The position numbers were made by a program, and so were the translations under genes. A stretch of DNA of 64,000 nt from Macrosoma leucophasiata (Eukaryota > Arthropoda > Insecta > Lepidoptera > Hedylidae), in the NCBI GenBank assembly GCA_036365455.1, contig JAWQUS010000017.1:1488001-1552000 (forward strand). Reading direction: 5' to 3'. Shown here in pieces: positions 1 to 12,900 of the stretch (positions are counted from its first letter, which is position 1; the number at the start of each line of letters is the position of its first letter). The notes beneath the pieces were generated by a model. It had not been told where the DNA came from, made no database searches, and saw only the letters and a list, made by a program, of their open reading frames with translations.

Positions 1-769
1 TTACTAGAGTAGCAACATCAACGCTATACTTTGTAGGCTTCCAAGGGTAACAGTATATCTAACCATTACAATTTTCCAAAATCAACTTAGATAATTAATC
101 AAAGTTAACACCCAAGAGTGAAACATTAAATAATTATCTACAGGCCTCTAATAAACAACTAACAGCGTTTACATCCACTTAAAGCTCCAAGGAAATTAAT
201 ATTTCACTTTAAATGAGGCATTACCAATTACCAGCGCCATAATTGGTCAGCAGGATATTAGAGGTCCGTTGATTCTAATAAAGCCTCGGCAAAATTAATC
301 TCTGGAGTATCTGAGGACGTTTAATGGATGAGGGTGGAGCGTTTTACTGATATTTATTTATTTTCAATCAACTTTTTCTTAAAGGAGATGTTGCGAGCTC
401 GGCTTTGGTTCGTACACGTCCTCAAAAAATGGGTAAATTAAAGAAGAATCCGAAAAAAATACAATTAATTTATTCAAGAATACGTTTTAGAGTTACAACC
501 TCATTTAATTCAAACGATTTTATAATTTTCATCTATGTTCAACATGGTGGCGATACAGCCGACGCTTGGGATCAATCGATTTCGATAGTATTTAGAAAAT
601 ATTACTTTTTTCTCCAAGTAATATATAATCAAAAAACTATTTAAAAAATTAAAATGTCAAAATGACTTCGCCCGCCATATTCGCCATGGTTGGTTTTGAG
701 TTGCAATTCTATCTGCAAATAATGTTTTGTAACTACAAACAAAGCTTAATAATTTTATTTTTAAAGAAA
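1..769. other. No feature recognised
   Basis: AT-rich DNA upstream of the first SINE; presumed mGluR intron. Small open frames look random. Confidence 0.5.
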
Positions 770-968
770 AATGGAAAGAAAAATTTGACTTCAGGCGAGA
801 CTCGAACTCGCGACCTACTGGGAATCTAGTCCAGCCATGGTTGGAACTCTTCCAATTGAGCTACTGAAGCCCTGCCCGATTTGTCAAATCTTTCCTTCAC
901 ATCTATTGCATTGCTTTATGGTAGCAGTAGCGCCATCTATTACCAACTATGCTAGTTAATAGATGGCG
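770..968 (-). mobile_element. tRNA-like SINE, family C
   Basis: Minus strand carries gcttcagtagctcaattgga (A box) and gagttcgagtctcgcctgaa (B box), preceded by a conserved leader with atagatggcgctgctgctac and followed by an A/T tail. The A-box half contains a short insertion. Other copies: 18950-19140 (+), 38500-38690 (-), partial 6050-6125 (-) and 40225-40315 (-). Confidence 0.75.
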
Positions 969-1119
969 CTATGCAGTAAAAAACGTTTTCATATTGATTT
1001 TGCCTGTTTAATGTTATTGTGTGCAATACATGGCCGGAGGTCCATACATTTTTGCAACATCTCCTTTCATTCATTTTGTTTTTTTTTTTTAATGTCATTT
1101 TTTAAAAATAAACACAGTT

Positions 1120-1192
1120 TAGTCCAGCGGTGTGAGACGACCGTTTGATTCGACGGGTTGCGGGTTCTATCCTCACACCGCATATACAATAT
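1120..1192 (+). repeat. tRNA-like fragment joined to an RTE-type tail
   Basis: Contains gtccagcggtgtgagacgac and ggttgcgggttctatcctca, resembling the family A head with a damaged B box, followed directly by the 3' tail type seen at 1198-1450. Likely a hybrid SINE copy; not a functional tRNA because the acceptor stem cannot be formed. Confidence 0.5.
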
Positions 1193-1197
1193 ATACA

Positions 1198-1450
1198 CGG
1201 TACATATACCAAAACAGATTTTTTTACAAGTTTTGTATGTCTGTCTGTCTGTCTTTCTGTCTGTTTGATTGACGGGGCTAATCTTGGGAAGGGCTGGACC
1301 GATTTTGACGGGACTGTCACTGGCATATAGCTGATCTGATAAGGAGTAACTTAAGCTGCTTTTATACTAGCTGCGCCTACGACTTCGTCCGGGTAGTTAC
1401 TGAACAATCATATATTCTCACGCGGACGAACCACGGGTGCAGCTAGTTAT
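1198..1450 (-). repeat. RTE-type dispersed tail
   Basis: Carries the cgcgacttcgtccgcg-like core on the minus strand and a ctgtctgtctgtct run. Related copies: 7192-7442 (+), 11374-11600 (+), 12140-12345 (+), 22472-22640 (+), 33119-33390 (+), 35880-36080 (-). Confidence 0.72.
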
Positions 1451-1576
1451 TATATGATATTGATATTGATTATTACGTGGAGGATAATGTGGTAGTAGTT
1501 CGCTTTCATCAGGCCAACATTAAAACTTTCTATCTGGGCTAAATTTACGCAGGCAACTTCACTCAGTGCCATTTAA

Positions 1577-1799
1577 AAATAATAAAATAAAATAAAATAC
1601 GCTTACACTCACAGCCCCACAGTAGGTATAAACCTGTGTCGTGGGTGCCGCTTTACAAATACAACACATACACAAACACCCAGACCCGAAACAAATATCT
1701 GTAGACCATACAAATATTTGTTCCGGTGCGGGGATCGAACCCGCGACCCTTCGAATCAAACGGTTATCTCACACCGCTGAACTAACCGGGTCGTCCCCG
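1577..1799 (-). mobile_element. tRNA-derived SINE, family A
   Basis: Minus strand starts with a tRNA-like head containing an A box (TTAGTTCAGCGG) and B box (GGTTCGATCCC), a body, and a TTTTA-repeat tail. Flanked by catttaa at 1570-1576 and 1800-1806, a target-site duplication of at least 7 bp. A close copy is at 27924-28134. The internal pol III promoter is intact in sequence. Confidence 0.88.
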
Positions 1800-2152
1800 C
1801 ATTTAAGTTTTGTGAGGATGTCTGTAAGCTACTTACAGTAAGTATTCACTTACCATTCATGTGAACTGAATGCTTAGTTGACGCTTTATTAAGCTTTTGA
1901 AATAAATAAAGAGATTCTACAGACCACATAGATATGGTCCTTTTATTCTTAAAATAATTGTATCTGGTCGCCGAACAATGAACCTATTGAAACGTTGTGT
2001 CGTCGTCGTGTCTCTGCTAATCCCTATTCTTTTGAGAATATTACTTTAAATATAAAGCCGTGATGATGGTGATGATGATGATGAATGACAATCCACAGAC
2101 CAATCAGCCTTTCTTATGTTACAATCTAATCAGAATGCAGATTAAACTCATA

Positions 2153-2559
2153 GCCTTATTACACGACACGGTATTCAGAGTCCGGCAGATAGGGTAGGCG
2201 TAGCCTCGCACCGGGTTGCCGCTTATTACACTATCCGACAGGGCTCTAACTCAGTCACAGTACAAATATGAACAGTATGGAAACTACGTACAAAACATTG
2301 AAACGGCACAATCACACAAACATGCGCATCAACGAGGCCCCTAAACGGTTCTCGCGGTGCTGCAGATCGATGCGCATGTTTGTGTGAGTGTGCCGTTTTG
2401 AAAGTTTTGTACGTAGTTTCTATACTGTTCATATTTGTACTGTGTGTAGTTAGGGCGTTAGGCTGACCGGGCCGCTCCGGTCGCCCTAACTCCTTAAATG
2501 TTATTACACTACCCTGACCCTTGCTATCGGACCCTGAATACCGTGTCGTGTAATAAGGC
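2153..2559. mobile_element. 407-bp inverted-repeat element containing an inner foldback
   Basis: Outer inverted repeats begin GCCTTATTACACGACACGG and end in the complement, flanked by cata at 2149-2152 and 2560-2563. Inside, arms at 2256-2330 and 2369-2444 form a second near-perfect inverted repeat of about 75 bp around a 38-bp loop. No coding capacity; likely one MITE nested in another, or a composite. Confidence 0.85.
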
Positions 2560-3139
2560 CATAAAGCCTACGTCCCTGACTATCAATGAGTCCCTGAGTA
2601 TCAGTTATGTAATGTTTATTTGCAATTTTTTTTTTCATTTTGTCACTCCAACATAAAATACCTAAGTACGTTTCCGATCAGTTTGAAAACAAAAAAAATT
2701 GAACTTCGTATAGTTCGTTATAAAACAAATCCCTGCTGTTGGCAAAATGTTTATTGAAACTGTTTTAGTTTGCGTCGTGAATAATTTATTCTCTCAGAGA
2801 CTCAGGCTCTGCAAATGATATTTTGTTGCTAGAAATCCAAGATAATGCCGTAGGATTAGCAGTGATTAACGACTAGTGTACTGTACGTAGTACGTCCTCC
2901 ACGTAGCGTAGGTAGGTAAGTTGACTGACACGACTCATCGCGCCATCTACCGGTGACTGCGACTGTGTTGCGCGGATGATTTCATGTCACGTAATATTGC
3001 AGGGTATATCTTAAATCTTTCAAGTCACATTGATCCTGCGATTCCAAAAAACGCATTTCAGATTAAAATATTTCTTTGAACTGGAGACTTTTGGAGCGTG
3101 TGATACAAAAGTTAATAATGTATCCGTCAATATAACTTA

Positions 3140-3407
3140 CAGTGCTCAACAATAAATATTGCACATGGAGCCTAGGAAGGAGACTTCGGCTTATTTCGGG
3201 TCTGTATAACGTTATCTCTTTCACACCGAACCTATTTGAGGTTTGTCGACCATTTTGATCTAGTTTTGACCAATCCCGGTCTGTCAATGCTTACGTAGGC
3301 AGTGTGCAGCAGAGATAGAGCGTTATCTCTGCTGCACACGAAGTCGAAACAAGCCGATTGTCTCTTTTGTAGGCTCGATGTGCATTATTAATAATTGTGG
3401 AGTACTG
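3140..3407. mobile_element. Tc1/mariner-type MITE, family M1
   Basis: Ends CAGTGCTCAACAATAAATAT / complement ending ACTG, preceded by TA. Internal agataacgctcta-type inverted pieces. The same family is at 26217-26438, 34124-34375, 41905-42025, 52352-52830 (interrupted) and 53196-53423, with fragments at about 14690-14760 and 56405-56512. Confidence 0.85.
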
Positions 3408-3769
3408 AACTGAATAAATAAATTTAATAATGTTTTATCTGTTCTCAATGAATGTCCGTTTTATGTGTGTCATTAGCTTCGTGCCAAATAAAAAAAATGT
3501 TTATGCTCTTATTTTCTATCCTGTGCTCTAGAAGTAATTGACATAAACGTAAAATATCACATAAAAATGCAAAAATGCGATAAAAAAGTAACTTCACGCC
3601 TATATTCACCAAAGGGGTAGGCAGAAGTTTATCAACGATTCACCAGCAACGATTTGTCCCATATATGACCCAGTGGTGGCAGAAATGGCGCGACTCACGC
3701 GAAGCGCACGGCCCGCGCCCGCTTTCTGTGTGTATTGCCCTTAAAAGTGGTAATTTTGTGGTTCCGTAG

Positions 3770-3928
3770 TTTCGTGTGCGGTGTGTGGGTCCGACACAGT
3801 TCGACGCCGGTGGTGCGTGCGAGCGGGAGAGAGCTATCGTACGTCCTGCTCGCCGGGATACTGATGTGCTACCTCGTCACCTTCGCCTTGGTGTTTCGGC
3901 CTACTGATATACTTTGTTCTATACAAAG
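3770..3928 (+). CDS. mGluR: mGluR exon: TM1 end, first loop, TM2
   Basis: Reads [11 protein letters not shown] then [16 protein letters not shown] and [11 protein letters not shown]. Acceptor ttccgtag ends at 3769; donor GTGAGG begins at 3929. The exon starts one base before a codon boundary and ends with two bases (AG) of an arginine codon completed by the next exon. The reading frame is open further upstream, but the polypyrimidine/AG and the family alignment place the start at 3770. No earlier exon is recognisable in 1-3769. Confidence 0.93.
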
Positions 3929-6900
3929 GTGAGGATGATTTTTTTTTTAATTTTATGAATGTACCAAACACGCTTGCATTTCACATTGATGTTAAGTGAT
4001 GACTGCAGCCTATAGACACCTACACAAAGACCAGAGGTCAAAATTCAGATGCGTTACCACTTCTGATGCCTAAGGTTTTATGCCTCTGTGCCGGAAATCA
4101 CAGGGCCGTACATGATATTCTTAAAATCTTTCAATTTAATAAGCAGATAAATGTATGTAATGTAGCATACTTACATGTCTAGTTAAGCCATCACAGTCTC
4201 TGCCTACCACGTTAGGGACCTGGCGTGAAGATACATACGTACAGTCTCTTATTTTTTGGGAAAATATGATTCATATGCATTTTCACAGGTTTGGAACAGG
4301 TTTCTGTTTTACGGTGGTGTACGCAGCGTTGCTGACCAAAACCAACAGGATATCGAGGATCTTCAACGCCAGCAAACACTCCGCCAAGAGGCCCATCCTC
4401 ATATCGCCAAGCTCTCAACTCGCGATCTGTGCTGCTCTCGTGTCCATACAGGTAAAAGACCACATACGAAGTAACAAGAGTTTCGTACTTTGATCTGTTT
4501 TCAAACTCAAACTCAAAAATTCATTTAATTACTTGGAAATAATAGAATTTGCCTGTGATAGGTCAAATTACAAATATAGAATTAAAGCGAATAACAACTG
4601 ATACGTTGATTAATATGTCAAAGTAAACAAAATAAAATAAGTAATGGTCCAAAAATACTTAATAATAAAAGTAAGTATCAACAGAATGTTCCATACTCTC
4701 TTTTACAAACGGCAAGACAAGACTAAACAAAAAAATATGGAACATTTTTTGTCATTCACTGGCAGAGTTCCAAAGCCCACATTACTGAGAAAAAACCTGC
4801 CAAAACAAAATTCAGTTGGGTCTTTTCAAAATATGTTCCTTAAAACTATTTTCACAATATGATACTTATAACTATGTTTTACAATAACAATGCGCATTCA
4901 TTTCACAAAATAATTGTTTAGTCTTGTGGAGCTAGACCAGCATTTGTCCCGGCATCTCTATCCTTTAGATATTTTTTACATTTTTACATAGTGTGCGTTT
5001 AATACATGACTTGAGTTTATTATCTGTAATTTCAAGATTTTTTTTTTACTTTTGTTTACACCTATTTCTATTACTCCCGCAATGAACGCCATCTAGGTGA
5101 ACGTGGTGCAAGATATTTCTGTATCGAGGATCTTCAACGCCAGCAAACACTCCGCCAAGAGGCCCATACTCATATCGCCAAGCTCTCAACTCGCAATCTG
5201 TGCTGCTCTCGTATCTATACTATAATCTATACAGTTCACATTCATGTTAAGTGATTACTGCGGCCTATAGACACTAACACAAAGACGAAGGTCAAAATGC
5301 AAATGCGTTACCACTCCTGAGGCCAAAGGTGTTATTGTGTGCCTGAAATTACAGGGCCGTACATTACCACCTGACCGGAACACGATAGTGCTGAACACTA
5401 CCATTTAGCGGCAAGTATATTAGGTAATGCGGTGGTGCCTACGCCCGCGAGCTCCGTCACTGGAGTTCTACCACCAATAAATTAGATAGATATTTAGTGT
5501 GACATTGTCTATTACTGGCATATACTTTCAAATATCTTCTTTTTTTTTAATAAAAATTTTGTATTGTTCTCCACAAAATTTCTTTACAATACATTTTTCT
5601 TAAATAATTACAATGTTATTGGGGAGACAGGGGTGCCCAAACTAGGTAAGCCCTGTAAGGAGGAGATAATTACCATTCACTTATTTTATGTTTACATTTT
5701 CTTTTTGTGTTTTCATAAGCTGATAAGAGTCTATTCGCAAGATTGTATAGTCTACCACTTTGAAATAAATAAAAACCTGCGCGCAAATGCAGTATTAGTC
5801 TGTTCTGTATCACATATGTAGTATATGAATAATATAGTCTGGTAGTCAAGGTATTGCTTTTATAATTTTCATCGAAATACAATTCAGAATGTTTTCGTAA
5901 GATCACTGCCATGATAAACAACTGTCTTACTGTCGGTACTTTTATTTCTTTATACAGTTCAGTTGTACGAAATAATCTACAAATCTTCAATAATCTTCAT
6001 TTCGCTCGTAATGTTATAACTATTATTTCAAAGTAAAAATGGAAAGATAATTTTACTTCAGGCGGGGCTTGAACCCGCGACCACTGGGATCACTAGTCCA
6101 GCCGCTCTCCCAACAATACATGAGGCCCGACACGTACTTGTCCGGTTTTTTAAGTAGAATTCAGTAGCATTTTACTACTAAAACCAACGAGGCAATTTTT
6201 ATCATTAATTGCTGTTCATTAGCGATCAACGGAATATAGGATTAAAGAGATTATTTAAATTTCAAACCATAACACATTAACTTTGCAAACCAAATACATA
6301 AACATTTCATTTAGGACAATTAAACTTCACCCAGTAGTGAATACACTATTATCAATTTATTAATCCGCTGCTTAATGATGAAAGCAAATAGTCAAGGTCC
6401 TTGCACACTACCTTTTCCGCGACGCGCGTTTGACTCCAATGGAACGCACTGCGTGTGCGATGTTATCGCAATCAATATACCTGGCCAAGTCAAACATTTA
6501 TAAAATAATGTGGGATGCAGAATATGACTTATTCACGCTCTTTCAAGGCGAAAATTTTAAAAGAAGCTTCTTTACCTTTACCCTCTCTCAGCTGGCGAAG
6601 CGTGCCTCCTCCACCGAAGCCCTTCTTAACCAACATAAGGGCACGCCGGCCTGCATGGCAGGGCAAAAGAATCAGCAGCAAAGGGGCCAGCCCCGGTGGT
6701 GCTTCCAAGTCGTGCGCTTTGCGCACGCGACGATCTACTGACGCGTTTCAATCGCCACAGCACAATGCGTTATGATCGGTACTTGCACAGTTAAAAGGAC
6801 TATTGTATTATTATGGTATCAATGGAGATAACACTTTCGCGCTGATTTTTGTGAAAACCTCTTTCTTCTAAGTCGGTCTCTCGCAGGGCTCACAAGGAGC

Positions 6901-9900
6901 GCAGGAGCTCGCTTGCAATTACAACTAAAAACGTATCCACGTTTGAAGCGCATTCCTCGGCCGTTTGTTTGTAGTATCGCAATCATAAGTAACTGTACTT
7001 TGCAAGTTTAGCAATACAAGTAAAGAGCGACCTTGAAACGCGCGTTGACAGCGGGTGAACAACACGAGTCGTGCATGGGCCCTTTTAAAACTGCATTTAC
7101 ATTGGATAGTCAATTGATTAATTTCCATAAATCGATTCTGTGGTTTCAAGTTATCTGATTATGTCCAATTAAAGAAATTAAATATTAAATACTAGCTGAC
7201 CCGGCATTCGTATTGCCTGAGAATGAAATAATGTGTCAAAGGTTTGACAGATACGGACTATTTGTATGGGAAAAAGAAAAGGGCTGTTTTTAGGATTTTC
7301 CCGGCAATTATTCGATTTTTTCTCTGCTTTTAAACCTTCCCTAGACCTCCACAAACATTTCAAGACCAAGATAAGATAAATCCGTTCAGCCGTTCTCGAG
7401 TTTTAGCGAGACCAACGAACAGCAATTGATTTTTATATATATAGTGATAGTGCCTAAAATATAGTAGGCATCATTTAAGGTGAAACAGGTAGTGTTTGTC
7501 CAAAAGCAGGTGGTGTTTATGCCAAAACAGGTGCCTAATTGGAATTAGGTTGTTTACACTTTGAATCACACCTGCTAGCTATTGTAAAGATAACGACTCG
7601 AATGTTGTTTACGAAGTCGAGTAATTGGGGGTAGAAATGAGCTTGTCAATGGTATAAATGGGCTTGTCAATGGTAAGAGGGGATCAGTTGAATTGTGGTC
7701 GTCACGGTGAAATGAAGTGCTGCTAGTGTTAGTTCAGTTTTAACAATACATAATAGGTACAGTTAATAAATAATTGCATGGCATGGCAAGCAAATTAGCT
7801 GCGATAGATGAATAGACAACGAGAATAGGCGTAAGGTACGGAACGTTAAAAACATTAAGCTAGAACTAGAAATTCAAAGCAGCAGTGTCTCTAGCAAGAG
7901 ATTTACAAGACAGTGCGGTCGCACGGTTAACGTGGCACCAAGACATCCCAGTAATTCACTGTGCTTAACGTTTCACTGAGAGAAATAATTGTGCAAGTAT
8001 TTTATGGTTTACAGTCCCTGCAGTAGATTCTTATGTGTAGGTAGTATACGTATATTAGCTTGCTATAATTTCAAACACAGCTCGCATGTCAAGCGTGGCT
8101 TCTATGGCATATCCTTCCATATAACGCAATAGAGTTAAGAAAGGGTCAGGGTTTGGGAAGGCTTCAGAGATTCAGAGAAAGGTTCAGCTCAGAGTCTGGA
8201 AACTCAATCAGACGGAAAGACAGCGAGTTTCAATGTTGGCGTTGTAGAGGAGCGGCTGGAAATGTTCCGCCAACGAAAAGGGAGGATCCTCCAACCAGGC
8301 CATGTGATAGAGCTTCGTGGGCCGCGGCCTAAGGTTAACGTTGGGAAGTTGAGAAAACTTCGTATGTGTTACTTCTTATGTACTTCGTTCATCTTCCGTA
8401 CTAGACAAGTACTTTGTGTTTCTTTAGTGTTCCACTAGAACTTTACAGACGCATTTGAGTTTAGCGCATATTGTACTTATAGGGCTTGATGTTTTTTCTT
8501 TATGCCTGTTATTTAGGGGCCATAAATAAATATTACCGCGGCACGATACCGCAGTAAACTATTGTTTAACGGGTAATATATTAGTCAATAAATCGACCGC
8601 GTATTAATAACATAACAATAGGTTCCCTTCTATATTATGAACTGCAACATAAATTACGGCATGTAAATAGCCTCTATATCCTATATTTAGTTACGTTTTT
8701 TCACTTTGAACGTATTAAACATTTTTTAAACCGTAACAAAAAGTGCAAGGAGCCCCTTAAGAGTTTTCACTTTAAAAAATCTTAATCTTAAACCCATCAG
8801 GGAATGTAAATCCGCGCGAGCTGACCGCATCTGACTTAAATTAATTATTATGTCCGCCGGACTCCTCTACATACGGCCAGATTTGGTTCGAAGCGTTACG
8901 AATCCGCGGTCTGCTCCGTACCAAATCCGTGTGTACTTCTATTATTGAGACATCACTACGATTGAGCAACTAAAGCGAAAGTACTTCGCTAACACGAATT
9001 AACGTTTTATTTTGTTAACAAACACAAAGCCTTTATAATGCGTCAGTAAAAAGGAAAAAGTAAACAAAACCAAGTTAACCACAATACCCTGAACAATATT
9101 CGGATGTTAACGTTTTTTGGGGTCCATAATTAATTTCAAAGGATCTTCTGTAGACAGTCGACGAAGTTAACTTACCGTTAAATTAAAATTCCCAGTCCCT
9201 CCCACTTTATAAAACTACGGCGATAGTGCAGGACTGCGTAAATGGTGATAAATACTATACAAACATTATTTGGAGATACACGTCAAGGGTAAAAAAGGGG
9301 GTAGAAAAGGGTCTTATTTACGGGATATAAACTCCAGTGAATTTGTAAGCTAGGAAGCACACTATTTTTCTATTCTTGAATATTTTTCTTACTTAACATC
9401 TACGAACGTGTAATTAGGGAAAAAATACGGGAGTTACTCTTTTTCCCAATTACTCATACGATGAACGGACGATGATATGATAAAACGGTACGACAAAAAG
9501 TAGCACCAAGGATTTGAGCTCTCAATTATTGAAGTAGACAAACACAATTTTTTATTACTAAAGTAGTACTATTTGAAATTATAAAATAAATAAAATAAAA
9601 TCGTTTAAAGAAGGGACTTCTTTGGTAACGTTCCCAGAAAGCGACATGAAATTCTACGATGATTGTTTGTAGGTAAATGGTACGGCTTGGTAATAAAATT
9701 AAATATGTCTATTAGATATATATATACATTATTTATTTCATAATAGTAATTAGTATCTTGAGGCATAAAATTACAATAATGTTTATAATATAAATTGAAT
9801 TTTATTTACCAATTAGTTTAAAAGTGATTATAGAACACATTTTCACAAACTGCGCTCATCACTAATCAAACCATATATAATTATATACTAGAGACCTGCA

Positions 9901-12900
9901 CCGGTTTCTGATATATCTGATAAGTTAGAACAAACCGCACACGGTGTGCAAATTTCATTAAAATCGGTTAAGTACTTTAGGAGTCCATCGCGGACAGACA
10001 CCGTGACACGTGTCGATAAATGTAATCTTGCCCTATACTTATAAGTCACAAGTCGTTATAAGTTGTTCATCAGGGGATAAAACGTTTTCAATTCTTAAAT
10101 TGTTTACTTTGTTTGTTCAATGACGGAAATTTTCAGCTACGCGGTATTGTCGCACGGCCGACATTAAGCTTTCTCATCTTCATTTGTTCTTAAATTGATT
10201 AATGTTTACAACTGGCCTCCCGGGAATGTTCAAACAAATATTACATTAATTGTAAAATGTAATCTGGAGATGAAAATTCACGCTTGTTTTTCTCCGTAGA
10301 GGTAAACAGAGATGGATGCTTGCCCTCGTTTCGTCAGTGAGTGACTATTGACATTTATTGGTTACATTACCAAACTCTACATTATTATCTCAATGATTGA
10401 AATGCTCAATATCACTTATTTCTCAACTCGGGACGTACCTAGCACCTCAGGCTTGATAGTAGTGTATAACCACCACCCATAGAGCAACACGGGCCACCGG
10501 CCGCGGCGGACCAGAGGGGAGTGGTCATATGCAGGCTTTCCCCTCTGTCAAAGTACAAGCCTAATTGAGCCTATACCTGTCGCCTAGAAGTTTAAATGTG
10601 TGCGTGAAATCGTTTATGTATTTTGTAAAAGTCAAGTTGTGAGTTTCGTAGCTGTTTTGCATCGGTAATAAACGCTGTGGCTACTCTTCTCCGGTCCGCC
10701 GGTGGGCCGCGTTGCTCTATGCCACCACCGCATTAGCTATCGTGTTCTTTTGGCTCGTAATTACAGTAATACTGTAACATAGATAAAGCAACTTGGCCCT
10801 CAGGGGCGACAATGCACTTACCAACCATGAGAACTGAAAACTTTTTGTCTTCGTCATTTTTTTTTAGTTCACATTGATGTTACGTGATGACTGCAGCCTA
10901 TAGACACCCACACAAAGACCAAGGTCAAAATACAGATACTACCACTCCTGAGGCCTAAGGTTATGCCTCTGTGTCGGAAATTACAAGGCCGTACTTTACC
11001 ACCTGACCGGGACACGATGGTGCTGAACACTACCATTTTACTTAATGCGGTGGTGCCTACGCCCGCGAGCTCCGTCACTGGAGCTCTACCACCAGTAAAT
11101 GTATAAAAAATACGATAATGAAAAATTTAAACCCCACTTTCAATTAATCAGTATATTATGAAGCTATCGTTCAATTTGTATTAAATTGAATGTAATCAGT
11201 ATTCAGTTTTAAATTCAATCAGTATTTAATTGCAGTATGTCCACTTAAACGGTGGTGCAACCGTGTATTGCATTAGTGGACATTTAATCATTTGGCACAT
11301 TGTCAACGTAATACAAACTTTGGTCGATCATTACAGTGCGGATGTGTACTTTAAATTGCGTTTTATTGTCGAACTAGCTGACCCGGCAAACTTCGTATTG
11401 CCTCACAATAATGTGTCAAAGGTTTGATAGATACGGACTATTGTATAGGAAAATGAAATTAAATGTAGAGATTCCCGTGGGAATGAGTGATTTTCCCGCT
11501 GATTGATACACCACAAAAAGTTTCATTCGAATCCGTCCAGTATTTTCGGAGATTAGCCTGGACAAAGGGACAAGCAGACAGACAAAAAAATTTAAAATAA
11601 TTGAAAAGCGTTCTTATACTATTTTAACATCGCCCCCAATTGGTTTTTCGTAAATATATACTATAATGTACAGACACGCGGATTTTACTGTTTTATTATA
11701 TGTATATATGTATAGATGTATAAAAGAGAAAAACGTTAAACTTTTTAAAAAAATATTTTTTTTTAATATTTTTACAAACAATCTTTTACATTTTACGAGA
11801 CATTTTTTTTATATTTTATGACTTCTTAAAATACATTACAATATTTTTAAAACTATTTTTATACAGGGTTAACAACATTTCTTTTTAAATTAACATCATT
11901 CGGCCTCTGAACTGGCATTTACTCTGAGCATGGGTATGCTACGCATTTTCCGTAGGCAAAATATCGCACAAGGCAGCGGGTTGCGGGGTGACGCAGCGGC
12001 GGCAATGCTCTTTTGAACTTTTGTTTTTTTTTTTTTAAGTTTTAGAACAAATGTTGTTGGGATTGACGTATGGAGGTTGCCTGTAAGAGACAATGTGCTT
12101 ATTTAAATTAACTCTGTACATGTCTTTATAAGTATATCATATTAGCTGTGCCCGCGACTTCGTTCGCGTGATAATTTATGATTGTTCAGTATCTACCCGG
12201 ACGAAGTCGTGGGAGCAGCTAGTATAAAAGTAGCCTAAGTTACTCCTTATTACATCAGCTATCTACCTGTGAAAGTCCCGTAAAAATCGGTCCAGCCGTT
12301 CCCAAGATTAGCCCCGCCAAATAGACAGACAGACAAAAATTTGAAAAAAATGTTGTTTTGGTATATGTACCGTGTATACATACATATGCATTTACTAAAA
12401 AGCGGTAATTTTTATATTACAAACAGACACTCCAATTTTATTTTATTTGTATGTATATATACGTGTTCTTTGTATAAAGAAGTTGTAAAGAGGTGTTCCC
12501 AGTCGATGTAAAGTACATCAAAAGAAAGCTTTCAAAGATTTAAGGAAAAAAAAGTTAATTTGATTAAAACAAAGGTGAAATTGTTTAATCGAGTTCTTTT
12601 TTACTGATTATGGCAATTTGTACACTCAAGAACCTAGTGACATGAGATGACAAACTTGTCAAAAGAATTGTCAATTGCCGTCGCCATATTTTTGTATTAC
12701 CATTTTGTGTAAACTTAATTATTTTTAAGCAAAAAAACTACACAACATTATCTAAAATTTTTAGTCGGAAATTGTTTAGTATAGTTTTAATTATAAGGTA
12801 TTTTACGAACTGTACATTGAGTGGGAACAACTCCATACCTTTTTGGACCATCTCCTTTCTATCCTAAACATTACAGTAATCAAAGTCCAATTTTCTTTCG

